Part shown: piece after piece, positions 29,413 to 38,508 of the stretch
Layout: every line of letters begins with the position of its first letter
How positions within the stretch are numbered: the stretch's first letter is position 1
Assembly: GCA_041395565.1 (NCBI GenBank)
Contig: JAWLAI010000002.1
Location: 434,001-498,000 of the forward strand
Direction of reading: 5' to 3'
Length of the DNA: 64,000 nt
From: Pseudomonadota bacterium
GTDB lineage: Bacteria; Pseudomonadota; Gammaproteobacteria; UBA9214
Notes under the pieces: generated by a model
What the model saw: the letters and a program-made list of their open reading frames with translations, nothing else
What the model was told of the DNA's origin: nothing
Databases searched by the model: none
Position numbers and translations under genes: made by a program

Positions 29413-30777
29413 ATGGCGCGCGACCAGCATGCCGTGATCTGGACCCGGTTGACGGGGACCCCCGAGAAGATGGGGCATCTGGTGCTGTCGGGCGATCTGG
29501 CCGCCTTTACCTATACCAGGGAGTATCTGGCAACCGGCCAACCCGGTTTCTGCCTGCTCGGCGACGGCAGGATCTGGGGCACGGATACCGTGACCTACCC
29601 CGTCAGTGAACGGATACCGGTCTTTCCCCGCCTGCTCAGCCTGATCCCGGGCAACAACCCGCGCAACCTGCAGCGCCGACACTACCTCGATATCCTGCGG
29701 ATGCGATCGGGCCAGGAACCGCCGCCCGGCCTGGAGACGGAATGGCAGCTACTGGTGTTGGGTGGCCATGGCGGTATCGGCCACATCGACGTTTTCGCGG
29801 ATGACATCGCCGCCGAACGCTGGTACCACGGCAGCGACACGCCGTCCGCGGCCGGCGCAACACGCCCGCCCCTCGACCGACGCTCCCAACTCTGGCGCAT
29901 GCTCAAGCGCGAAGTACTGGATGAAAACGTCGAATTCGATGTGCGCCTCATCGAAGCGACGCTCGGACCGACGCCTTCGGTCGGCGGCATGATCCCGAAA
30001 CTGCTGGTTTCCCTGACCCCGGGTTCATCGACTCCCGATTTCCTCCCGCCCGAGACGCCACAACAGCGCGACGTGGTGCTGAAGATCGAACCGCCGGAGT
30101 ACGCCGGCCTGCTGGACCTGGAGGCCCTGTGCCTCGAGATCCATCGCGAGGCCGGTTTCGAGGTGCCCGCCTGGCACCGCTTCGACGACAGCGAACTGCA
30201 CTTCCTGGCGGTGGAACGTTTCGACCGCGTCGAAGGCAGGCCGGTACCGATGGAATCCCTGTTTTCGGTAATCGCCACCGGTGACCACCGTTTCCGTGAA
30301 ACCGGCGATATCGTGCTAGACGAACTCGGCACCATCCTGGAACGTCTGACCGAGGTGGCCACGCTGCACAGGGATGCCGCAGCGCAGCTGTATCGGCGTC
30401 TGCTGCTGGCCTTGCTGACTGGTAACGGCGACCTGCACCTGGACAACATCGCACTGCTGGGTGGATTGTCCGACTGCCGGCTGGCACCGGTCTACGATCC
30501 GGCACCCATGCGTGCCTGGCCACGCCACAACCTGGTCAGCGCCATTCCCTTCGACCCGTCCGGCTATTCAGACCACGGCGCCTACTATGCGGACCTGGGA
30601 GAATCCTTCGGGCTGACTGCCGAGGCAACGGACCGGTGCATCAGGGCTGCACTCGATGCGACCGCGGATTTCGGCGAACGGGTACTGGCGCTGCAGCGGG
30701 TGCCCAAGCAGCAGCGTATTGGACTGGCGGCGATCGCACACCAGGAACGGACACTGCTGGAACGCCATTCCGGCTAG
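29413..30777 (+). CDS. hipA: HipA-family Ser/Thr kinase toxin
   Basis: A 454-residue HipA-type kinase. The N-terminal HipA domain covers about residues 1-110 and a kinase core follows, with VVLKIEP (ATP lysine), VERFDR, the catalytic loop LTGNGDLHLDNIALL (an N.D.H..N variant of the HipA loop), and LAPVYDPAPM as the metal-binding Asp. In studied HipA proteins the kinase phosphorylates glutamyl-tRNA synthetase or other synthetases and causes dormancy. Here the target is unknown. It forms an operon with hipB. Confidence 0.85.
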   Translation: MARDQHAVIWTRLTGTPEKMGHLVLSGDLAAFTYTREYLATGQPGFCLLGDGRIWGTDTVTYPVSERIPVFPRLLSLIPGNNPRNLQRRHYLDILRMRSGQEPPPGLETEWQLLVLGGHGGIGHIDVFADDIAAERWYHGSDTPSAAGATRPPLDRRSQLWRMLKREVLDENVEFDVRLIEATLGPTPSVGGMIPKLLVSLTPGSSTPDFLPPETPQQRDVVLKIEPPEYAGLLDLEALCLEIHREAGFEVPAWHRFDDSELHFLAVERFDRVEGRPVPMESLFSVIATGDHRFRETGDIVLDELGTILERLTEVATLHRDAAAQLYRRLLLALLTGNGDLHLDNIALLGGLSDCRLAPVYDPAPMRAWPRHNLVSAIPFDPSGYSDHGAYYADLGESFGLTAEATDRCIRAALDATADFGERVLALQRVPKQQRIGLAAIAHQERTLLERHSG

Positions 30778-31237
30778 GATTGTTGTGAGAACGTAGTCAC
30801 CGGAACACTGCGATCTCCACGGGCCCGGCGCAAAGCGCTTGTCCGGTTGTCACCCTCACACCGACGGCAATTTCCCTCCTTCGCAACCACGGGATTGCGG
30901 CAAGCATCTGCTTCGCCGGCTGCAGCGCAACGCCGTCCGCGGTACGCTGAATACAACCTGACCCCACTCGGCGTCCGCAATGCGCACTGCCGCACAGATT
31001 CAGCATTCAATCCTTTTACCACTCTTCTACCAGTCTGTTTTAATTGATTATTTTTTCCACTTTACCCGAGTGTTTTGCTCAAGTATTCATTTACTGCGCC
31101 GTAGGTGTTGGACAGGAGCCGGTCGCTGTAATGCAACCCGATCCGAGAATGGACGCGCAGCGTCAGTCGGTACTGGCCTGAGGCAAAGCGGTGCTGCTGC
31201 GCAGTCAGGGAATGACAACCGGCATGAGGCGCGACAT
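30778..31237. other. Gap upstream of the hybrid kinase
   Basis: About 460 bp. The kinase reading frame is open upstream to 30980, but the extra residues are Arg/Gly/Ser-rich with no domain, so I treat this as non-coding. An AT-rich stretch near 31015-31060 is the most promoter-like part. Confidence 0.45.
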
Positions 31238-34200
31238 ATGGTCAGCCTGAAGAAGATCGCAGACTGCGCATTCAGTTACCGCAACAGGCTGTTGTTGCCG
31301 ATCGCACTGATGTTGCTCTCTGCAGGCTACCTGCATATGGTCTGGTTCCCCGGCGTCTATTCCGAGGTACTCGAGAACAGCCAGCGCGCCGAAGCCGACT
31401 ACCTGCAGATTCTTGGCCAGCGTGTTCAGGGTGTCCTGGAACAAGAAGACGCGGCAGCGGCCTCTCACCTGTTGCAACAGGCCCTGGAGCAGCACCCCGC
31501 TTGGATGTCCATCGAACTGGACGGCTCACTCGAGAACAGCATTCACGTGCAGCAGGAGCATATCCCCGCCAGCACGACCCAGACCTATATCAGCCTGCCG
31601 CTGGGGCTGCGCGACGATCTGCCGCTCACCCTTTCCGCCGGCATCGACTTCAGCAGCCACCATTTCGGCGGTCTGATGCAGCTGCGGATCTTCGAGCTGC
31701 TGCTGGTGACGAGTATCGTGCTGGCGGCGCTGGGCGGTTACTATCTCCATGAAAACAGCGTGCGCAAACCGCTGCTGGCGCTTTCCCGCACCGCGGAACG
31801 GCTCATGCACTCCGTTAGTCACACGACGCAGCCGATGCGCATGATCAACGAACTCGGCAAACTGACCCAGGTGCTGACCTTCCTGCATTCCGAGCTAATC
31901 AGATGCCAGATCGAGATCGAGCAGCGTCATCGCGTGCTCGAGATCATCCGCAAGTCACAGCTGAACTTCATTCGCGATATCGAACCGGGCGACATCTTCT
32001 TCAATATCATCGGCGACCTGCTGGATCTTACCGACAGCGAGTTCGGTTATCTTGGCGAAATCCTCTATCACCCGGATGGCAGCCGCTACCTGCGCGTAAT
32101 CGCGCTGAAGAACAACGGACTGTATGACGCCGCCTTCGACGAGTTGCAGGGCAGCGCCATGTCGATTCGCCAGGACACGCTGACCGGCAGAGTCATCAAT
32201 CAGGCAGGCATTGTCACGCTGGACTCGGCCGCCGTCATCCAGGATGTTGCCGGACTGGACAACTATCTGCCGCTACCCAACACCTACATCGGAATCCCGT
32301 TCATGCGTGGCGCCAAGGTCATCGGCATGCTGTGCCTGGCCAACAGGAAGCAGGGTTACGACGCTGAGCTTATTGATTCGCTGCAACCGATTGCCAGCAC
32401 CTGCACCAGTCTGGTCGAGGCCACCAAGAATGAGCGCGAACGCGCACGGGTAGCCGCCGAACTCGAGGACAAGGTGGAACATATCAAGGCCATCGTCGAC
32501 ACCGTGGTTGACGGCATCATCACCATCAACGAGAAAGGCATCATCGAATCCTTCAACCCGGCTGCCGAGATGATATTCGGCTACCGGTCCGAGGAGGTCG
32601 CCGGCAAAAACGTCAGCCTGCTGATGCCGGAGTCATACCGCCATGCGCATAACGGCTATCTCGAAAACTATTGCTTGACCGGCGAACGCAAGGTTATCGG
32701 CATCGGCCGCGAGGTTGAGGGTCTGCGCCGCGACGGCAGCGTCTTCCCGATGGACCTCGCTGTCAGCGAGATGTATGCCGGCGGCGCCCGCATGTTCACC
32801 GGCGTGGTGCGTGATATCACCGAGCGCAAGGCAGCCGACCGCATCAAGAACGAATTCATTTCCGTCGTTAGTCACGAACTGCGCACACCCTTGACCTCGA
32901 TCCACGGCTCACTGCGGCTGATCGAAGGCGGAATGGCCGGCAAGATATCGCGCAATTGCACGGAACTCGTCAGGCTCGCCAACAAGAATGTCGAGCGGCT
33001 CATTCGCCTCATCAATGACTTGCTGGATATCGAGAAAATGGAGGCAGGCAAGTACTCCTACCAGCTCGAACCCATGGGGATCAGGGACGTGCTCGAATAT
33101 GCCATCCGGGAAAGTTCCGGCTATGCACAGGAACACGATGTTACGTTGGCATGCGCGGCGATCCCCGACGATATCGAGGCCAATATCGACCGCGACAGGA
33201 TCATCCAGGTCATGGTCAATCTGCTGTCGAACGCGGTCAAGTTCTCGCCTGAGAACAGCGTGGTGGAGATCACGGCAGGACTCAACGGCAACCAGTTGCG
33301 GGTCTCGGTCACGGACCATGGCACGGGAATCCCGTCCGAGTTTCAGGACAGCGTGTTTAAGAAATTCTGTCAGTCCGATTCTTCCGACAGCCGCAAACTC
33401 GGCGGCACCGGTCTCGGTCTGAGCATATGCAAGTCGATCATCGAGGGGCACGGTGGCAAAATCGGCTTCGACACCATGCCGGGACAGGGCACCACCTTCT
33501 ACTTCGAACTGCCCGCGACCACACCAGCGACTGCAGTGGCGCTGCCAGGGCGGCTCCGGATCCTGCTCTGCAATGCGGACGATGCTGTTGCCGAGCACTG
33601 CGATTTCCTGCTGCGCAACGCCGGATTCGACATCGACAAGAGCAGCGACACCGCCGCTGCTGTACGCCTGCTGGATGAACAACACTATGATGCCATGATA
33701 CTTGATCTGCCTGCTCGGGATGCCATGGCCTTTGCCAGCACCCCGAGCGTCCAGGACGTGGGTATACCGGTAATCATGCTCTGCGATGCTGCGGACGACA
33801 ATGCGGTTCAGACCGTGACAACTGACACAATCAGGCAGTTGTACAGGCCGATCGATGGTGAAGTACTGGTCGATGCCGTACTGCAGTGTGTACAACATGG
33901 CTGTCAGGTCCGCCGTATCCTCCATATCGAAGATGACCCGGACATGCTGGCGCTGGTCCAGGCCATACTGGCCGACACCTGGCAAATCATACCGGCACGG
34001 TCACTGGCGGAGGCGCGCAAGCTGCTTATCGAACATGACTATGACCTGGTCATGCTGGATATCGGCTTACCTGATGGCTCCGGACTTGATCTGCTACCTG
34101 ATATCAGGCAGCGCGAATACCCAGTCATGCTGTTCTCGGAGGAGGACTCCATCGAGAGCGCCATGTTCAGCTTCGACGCCAAGCTGGTCAAATCCTATAC

Positions 34201-34252
34201 CAGCAGCGCGACGCTGCTCAAAACAGTACTGGACCTGACCGAGGCTGCATGA
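31238..34252 (+). CDS. Membrane hybrid histidine kinase with GAF, PAS and two receiver domains
   Basis: A protein of 1004 residues. Membrane helices (about 17-38 and 146-170) bracket a periplasmic sensor. Then come a GAF domain (about 255-405), a PAS domain (about 419-530, [20 protein letters not shown]), HisKA with phospho-acceptor H546 in [15 protein letters not shown], and HATPase ([30 protein letters not shown]). Two C-terminal receivers follow (about 771-885 and 891-1004). Receiver 1 retains MILDLPARD but has YRPI where the conserved Lys-Pro should be. Receiver 2 has the acidic pocket [19 protein letters not shown] and KLVKSYT. It heads a phosphorelay operon with a receiver, an HPt and another receiver. 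The ATG at 31238 follows GAGG. Confidence 0.9.
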   Translation: MVSLKKIADCAFSYRNRLLLPIALMLLSAGYLHMVWFPGVYSEVLENSQRAEADYLQILGQRVQGVLEQEDAAAASHLLQQALEQHPAWMSIELDGSLENSIHVQQEHIPASTTQTYISLPLGLRDDLPLTLSAGIDFSSHHFGGLMQLRIFELLLVTSIVLAALGGYYLHENSVRKPLLALSRTAERLMHSVSHTTQPMRMINELGKLTQVLTFLHSELIRCQIEIEQRHRVLEIIRKSQLNFIRDIEPGDIFFNIIGDLLDLTDSEFGYLGEILYHPDGSRYLRVIALKNNGLYDAAFDELQGSAMSIRQDTLTGRVINQAGIVTLDSAAVIQDVAGLDNYLPLPNTYIGIPFMRGAKVIGMLCLANRKQGYDAELIDSLQPIASTCTSLVEATKNERERARVAAELEDKVEHIKAIVDTVVDGIITINEKGIIESFNPAAEMIFGYRSEEVAGKNVSLLMPESYRHAHNGYLENYCLTGERKVIGIGREVEGLRRDGSVFPMDLAVSEMYAGGARMFTGVVRDITERKAADRIKNEFISVVSHELRTPLTSIHGSLRLIEGGMAGKISRNCTELVRLANKNVERLIRLINDLLDIEKMEAGKYSYQLEPMGIRDVLEYAIRESSGYAQEHDVTLACAAIPDDIEANIDRDRIIQVMVNLLSNAVKFSPENSVVEITAGLNGNQLRVSVTDHGTGIPSEFQDSVFKKFCQSDSSDSRKLGGTGLGLSICKSIIEGHGGKIGFDTMPGQGTTFYFELPATTPATAVALPGRLRILLCNADDAVAEHCDFLLRNAGFDIDKSSDTAAAVRLLDEQHYDAMILDLPARDAMAFASTPSVQDVGIPVIMLCDAADDNAVQTVTTDTIRQLYRPIDGEVLVDAVLQCVQHGCQVRRILHIEDDPDMLALVQAILADTWQIIPARSLAEARKLLIEHDYDLVMLDIGLPDGSGLDLLPDIRQREYPVMLFSEEDSIESAMFSFDAKLVKSYTSSATLLKTVLDLTEAA

Positions 34253-34292
34253 AACCGCGACCCCGGGCAGCGACTCCAACGGGAGATGTGCC

Positions 34293-34685
34293 ATGAACAC
34301 ACCACAACGCATACTGTACGTGGAAGATGAAACGGATATCCAGACCATCGCCCGTATCGCACTCGAGATGGTCGGCGGCTTCACGCTGGAGGTTTGCGAT
34401 TCCGGCAAGGAGGCGCTGGAACGGGCGACGACCTTCGAACCCGATCTCATCCTGCTCGATGTCATGATGCCGGATATGGACGGCCCCTCGACGCTGAGCG
34501 CACTGCGTTCGCTGCAGGCAACACAGGACACCCCGGTAATCTTCATGACGGCGAAGGCACAACGCAGCGAAATCAACGAGTACAAGGCGATGGGTGCGCT
34601 CGATGTCATACCCAAGCCCTTCGACCCCATGCTGCTCGCCGACAATATCAGATCCATCTGGGAGCGTTCCCATGTCAGCACCTAG
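34293..34685 (+). CDS. Single-domain response regulator (CheY-like)
   Basis: A 130-residue receiver without an output domain. It has an acidic pocket VEDETD, phospho-acceptor D56 in [20 protein letters not shown], and K108 in VIPKPFDP, so all conserved residues are present. It is 40 bp after the hybrid kinase and overlaps the HPt gene start by 14 bp, placing it inside the relay. Confidence 0.92.
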   Translation: MNTPQRILYVEDETDIQTIARIALEMVGGFTLEVCDSGKEALERATTFEPDLILLDVMMPDMDGPSTLSALRSLQATQDTPVIFMTAKAQRSEINEYKAMGALDVIPKPFDPMLLADNIRSIWERSHVST

Positions 34686-35064
34686 TCTACAGGCCAGGCA
34701 GAAGCTGGCCGCATTGCAGTATAGCTATGTCTGCAATCTGCCCGGCAAGCTGGGCGCGATCATGCATGAATTCGACCGCCTGAGAACGGATGCAGATGCA
34801 CCGCAGGCACTAGGTGAATTGCACAAGCTCACGCATCAGCTGGCCGGCTCTGCCGGAAGTTTCGGTTGCCGGGACATCAGCGTCGCAGCACGCGAATACG
34901 ATGCATTCCTCAGCCAGCTCGACCCGTCGCACAGCCCGAACCGTACCGACATGCGCACGCTGGAAATACTTTTCGAACAACTGCAGCATGTGATCGACAG
35001 CACAGTGGCAACCACGCTGCACGCCGCAACCGACACCACCGACAAACCCAACCGGGAGGTATAG
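34672..35064 (+). CDS. HPt phosphotransfer protein
   Basis: A 130-residue helical protein with the HPt motif [17 protein letters not shown]55 is the likely phospho-histidine. It would shuttle phosphate between the kinase receivers and the separate receivers encoded on either side. The ATG at 34672 lies within the end of the upstream gene, indicating translational coupling. The last 25 residues are Thr/Asp-rich and probably flexible. Confidence 0.88.
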   Translation: MSAPSLQARQKLAALQYSYVCNLPGKLGAIMHEFDRLRTDADAPQALGELHKLTHQLAGSAGSFGCRDISVAAREYDAFLSQLDPSHSPNRTDMRTLEILFEQLQHVIDSTVATTLHAATDTTDKPNREV

Positions 35065-35067
35065 ACC

Positions 35068-35442
35068 ATGAAGATCCTGATTGCAGACGATGACCGAGAA
35101 CTGAACTGTTATTTCGAAACCTGGCTCGCCGCGATGGGCTGCGACGTCATCACCGCCGTCGATGCCATGCAGGCGATGAGCTTCAGCGTGAAACATCAGC
35201 CGGATGTGATACTACTGGATGTGGAGATGCCGGCAGGCACCGGCCGCAACGCCCTTCTCAACCTGAAAAAGTCGCGGCAGACACGGGCGATACCGGTCAT
35301 CGCATTCTCCGGCAGCACAAATCCGTTCCTGTATAACGAAATGACCGACTTGGGTGCCGTGGAATTCCTGCAGAAGCCGGTCGATCCGGAATCACTCTAC
35401 AGCATCTTGCACCACTATGCCGAGGCGCGCCAGTCGGCCTGA
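35068..35442 (+). CDS. Single-domain response regulator (CheY-like)
   Basis: A 124-residue receiver with ADDD acidic pocket, phospho-acceptor D51 in VILLDVEMPAGTGR, and K103 in FLQKPVDP. No output domain. It starts 3 bp after the HPt gene and completes the kinase-receiver-HPt-receiver set. The final output must lie elsewhere or act by protein contact. Confidence 0.92.
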   Translation: MKILIADDDRELNCYFETWLAAMGCDVITAVDAMQAMSFSVKHQPDVILLDVEMPAGTGRNALLNLKKSRQTRAIPVIAFSGSTNPFLYNEMTDLGAVEFLQKPVDPESLYSILHHYAEARQSA

Positions 35443-35674
35443 CCCCGGGGACGACATGATTGCGGCACCGGTCCCGCGAAACGCCGGCGTCATGCAGCGC
35501 GCCCATTTAGCATCCGTGCAAGCGTGATACCACATGACTGGCCGTCGTCCGGTCGTCACGGACCGGCAGCGCCGAGGGTCGTCGAATCCCGCCCACCTGA
35601 CGCCAGCACCGCGCAGGAATCATTCAATCTGGCTGCTGTCATAACGGCATCTGCTTCAACCGAGCGCTGCCGAC

Positions 35675-36931
35675 ATGCCCCATCCTCTTGGCCGGATCTT
35701 TTGCTTCGGACTCGCGATCGCCTGCAATTGCCTGCATGCCGACGTCTTGACGGTCAACGGTTACCGTTACGAGGGTGGCACGCCGGACTTTCCCGGCACG
35801 CAGCGCGTCTATTCAGCCTGGAATCCGCGCAACGACCAGGAATTACTGGCGCCAGGACTCAAGGTCCTGTTCTTCGGCGAGGGCACCGGTTGCGACCGGA
35901 CGGCCGCGAACGGTCCGACCGCCGCGCACGGCAATCCGTATGTGCAGCGGTCGCATGAACTGACCGGCATCGACTACACCCCGGAACTCGGCATGACCTG
36001 GACACCCGTCGGGGATCTCGCCGCATGCGACCCGGCAGCACACCGCATGGCGGGAGACGCCTTCGTACATCTGAACCCCGCTGCCGCAAACGGTGGCGTA
36101 GCGCTGTTCACCACTAACGGACGTGACGCCACGGGACGTACGCCGTTCCTGCAACCCTTCCCGGCCACGGGCCGTAACGGCACCGGTAACAATGCCTTTA
36201 TCACCGGCACCTTCGTCGCATTCCGCTTCGGCACCGGCACTGCCTTCGGCATCCTGCCCTGGCAGCGGTCCGCGAACGGACTCGAACCACTGCTCGAGAT
36301 CCGCAGCACCCAGTCGGTCGCGCGGGTCCTACTCCCTGCAGCCGATTCCCAGGCGTCTGAGACATCAGCCCAGGCCAAGCAGCAACTCGCCTTCACGCTA
36401 CTCAACCGGCACTGCCTGCATACCCTGGGCGGCCCCGGCAGGCTGTGCCAGATCCAGTACCTGCTCAATATCGCCGTCTACCGCAGCGGCATCGAAGACT
36501 GGGATGCCGTCGACTGGTTCAGGGATGCGGCGGTACGCGCTGATCCTGCCCAGGGTGGCATGCCCGTGGTACATGGTCCGATACCCGCCAGCGGCGAGAC
36601 GGCACATGAGGCCCGCACCGGTTATGCGCTGTACAGTTCTGCTGGCACACCCACGCAGCATGCCCCGTTCAGCGGCCGGACATTTACTGTCCGTATTACG
36701 TTCCCGCAGCTGCTGCACGCGGTGCGTGCAGCCACCGCGGCACGGCTGGACAAGGTTGCGACCGACATAACCGACACCGATCTGCGCACCGAGTTCGGCG
36801 CACACTGGGACGATCCGGCGGAATGGTCATTGCTAGCGGTCAATGTCGGCCAGGAGGTCTATAACCGCACGCGCGAACAGGCGTCCATCGGCGGCAATTT
36901 CCAGACCCTGTCCCTCAGCGGGCGCGACTAA
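35675..36931 (+). CDS. Secreted protein of unknown function
   Basis: A 418-residue protein with a probable signal peptide (about 1-22, MPHPLGRIFCFGLAIACNCL). The rest is soluble and rich in short strands, with paired cysteines (GCDRTAAN, LAACDPAA, HCLHTLGG, RLCQIQYL) that could form disulfides in the periplasm. I recognise no family. It stands alone between the phosphorelay operon and a convergent ankyrin gene. The start is chosen at the ATG that gives the signal peptide. Confidence 0.6.
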   Translation: MPHPLGRIFCFGLAIACNCLHADVLTVNGYRYEGGTPDFPGTQRVYSAWNPRNDQELLAPGLKVLFFGEGTGCDRTAANGPTAAHGNPYVQRSHELTGIDYTPELGMTWTPVGDLAACDPAAHRMAGDAFVHLNPAAANGGVALFTTNGRDATGRTPFLQPFPATGRNGTGNNAFITGTFVAFRFGTGTAFGILPWQRSANGLEPLLEIRSTQSVARVLLPAADSQASETSAQAKQQLAFTLLNRHCLHTLGGPGRLCQIQYLLNIAVYRSGIEDWDAVDWFRDAAVRADPAQGGMPVVHGPIPASGETAHEARTGYALYSSAGTPTQHAPFSGRTFTVRITFPQLLHAVRAATAARLDKVATDITDTDLRTEFGAHWDDPAEWSLLAVNVGQEVYNRTREQASIGGNFQTLSLSGRD

Positions 36932-36988
36932 CGCATAAATCCTCTCGGCCGTGGGTATTTTACGATCGGATCAAATACTGCTGGCCCA

Positions 36989-38341
36989 CTACTCGGCACC
37001 CGCGCCGGCATTCGGCACCGTCACGGTATCGGCCTGTGAACTGCCCTTGACAAGCAGCGGCAGCAGCTGTTCGTGCCGCTTGCGATTGGCATAGTCAGCT
37101 GCAGACATGCCACCCTTGCTTTTCAGGGACGGATCGGCTTTGGCTGCCAGCAGCAGTTCAACGATCGCCCTGTTACCGTGGTCGGCGGCAATCATCAGTG
37201 CAGTCCGGCCGCTCTTGTCGGCCAGGTTCGGATCGGCCTTGTGTTCCAGGAGCAGGCGTATCAAGTCCGGGTTGTTTCTGCCGGCAGCCCACAGCAGGGC
37301 GCTAGCACCCAGATCGGTGGTCCGGGCGTTTACATCGGCACCCTTCTCCAGCAACAGCTGTGCGGATCCCGCCTCGCTGTTCACGATTGCAATGATCAGG
37401 GCTGTCGTCCCGTTGCCGGTGACGGCGTTCACGCTGGCGCCGGCTTTGATCAGCGCCTGCATGGCGCCGGTAGCGCCCCGCATGGCGGCCCGCATCAGGG
37501 CGGTACGTCCGCTCCTGTCCTGGCGATTCACTTCCAGCCCCCGTTTCAGGAGTGTTTCCACCGTCGTACTGTCATCAGCCATGGCGGCAATATCCAGCAC
37601 GGTCATCCCGCTGCGGCTGACGGCGTCGATACGTGCACCGCGCTCCAGCAAAAGACTGGCAATCTCCGACTGTCGACGTTCAAGTGCAGTCATCAGGGCG
37701 CTGACATGACCGGTATTGACTGCATTCATGTCGGCGCCCTTGTCGAGCAGCAACCGGGCGATCGCGGTCCTGCCGTGCCAGGCGGCCAGAATGAGCACGG
37801 TGCTCTTGCTCTTGCTCAACCGCGCGTTGACATTCGCGCCATGCTCGACAAGCGCGGCTGCAGCCTCGAGATGTCCGCCAGCAACGGTCTGCATCAAGGG
37901 CGTGGCACCGGAGTTATCGGAGCGATCAACGGCGGCACCCCGGGCGAGCAGCAGCCTGATGGCGGCAACCTGGCCGGCCGCGGCCGCATGGGCCAGGGCT
38001 GTTGTCCCGTCGGGATCCTGTTCGTTGATATCGGCACCGTTTTCCAGCTCATCCCTGATGGCATCGAGGTCGCCGCGGATTGCCGCGCGCGCCAGGGCTG
38101 TCGTACCGGGTATGGCATTCGTTGACTTCGGGACCGGTAGCGGAGGAAGCAGCGACTCTGCCGGAGGCAGGGGGTGATTCGGGTCCAGGGTGCGGGTAAT
38201 AGTGACATCCGTCTCATTACCGAAGTCGACAGGACCGGTCGGTTCGGCGGCTATAGCCGGAGTTGCGAGGATGGCGATCATCACGGCACAGCACGAGCGT
38301 CGGATATGCAAGGTGTCTGGTAATGCCAAGCGTTTGAACAT
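36989..38341 (-). CDS. Periplasmic ankyrin-repeat protein
   Basis: A 450-residue protein. The first 31 residues are a signal peptide (CCAVMIAILATPAIAAEP), followed by a Pro-rich linker. About ten ankyrin repeats then run to residue 430, each with the consensus DxxGxTALMxAAxxGxxxxVxxLLxxGAD, for example NVNARLSKSKSTVLILAAWH and NLADKSGRTALMIAADHGNR. Such proteins scaffold protein contacts; some protect periplasmic enzymes (for example AnkB with catalase). No partner is evident here. A terminator of the upstream gene lies just beyond its start. Confidence 0.88.
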   Translation of the reverse strand: MFKRLALPDTLHIRRSCCAVMIAILATPAIAAEPTGPVDFGNETDVTITRTLDPNHPLPPAESLLPPLPVPKSTNAIPGTTALARAAIRGDLDAIRDELENGADINEQDPDGTTALAHAAAAGQVAAIRLLLARGAAVDRSDNSGATPLMQTVAGGHLEAAAALVEHGANVNARLSKSKSTVLILAAWHGRTAIARLLLDKGADMNAVNTGHVSALMTALERRQSEIASLLLERGARIDAVSRSGMTVLDIAAMADDSTTVETLLKRGLEVNRQDRSGRTALMRAAMRGATGAMQALIKAGASVNAVTGNGTTALIIAIVNSEAGSAQLLLEKGADVNARTTDLGASALLWAAGRNNPDLIRLLLEHKADPNLADKSGRTALMIAADHGNRAIVELLLAAKADPSLKSKGGMSAADYANRKRHEQLLPLLVKGSSQADTVTVPNAGAGAE

Positions 38342-38394
38342 GGTCTTCCTGTTTCACAAGGTTGGGGATTGTAAATTGCCGGAAACAGCCGGCT

Positions 38395-38424
38395 AAAAAA
38401 AAGAGGGAGCAATCGCCCCCTCTT
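38395..38424 (-). terminator. Rho-independent terminator of the 38509-40359 gene
   Basis: On the minus strand an AAGAGGG/CCCTCTT stem, extended by two GC pairs past one mismatch, with a four-base loop, is followed by eight U residues (the A-run 38395-38402 on the plus strand). It lies 85 bp after the stop of the minus-strand gene. Confidence 0.88.
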
Positions 38425-38508
38425 GTAGAGTATCAACAAACCGGTTTTGTTCCGCTCGGGACCCGTCTGGCGGGTCCCTCGCTTCACTTGACTGAGATGC
38501 TCCGATAG

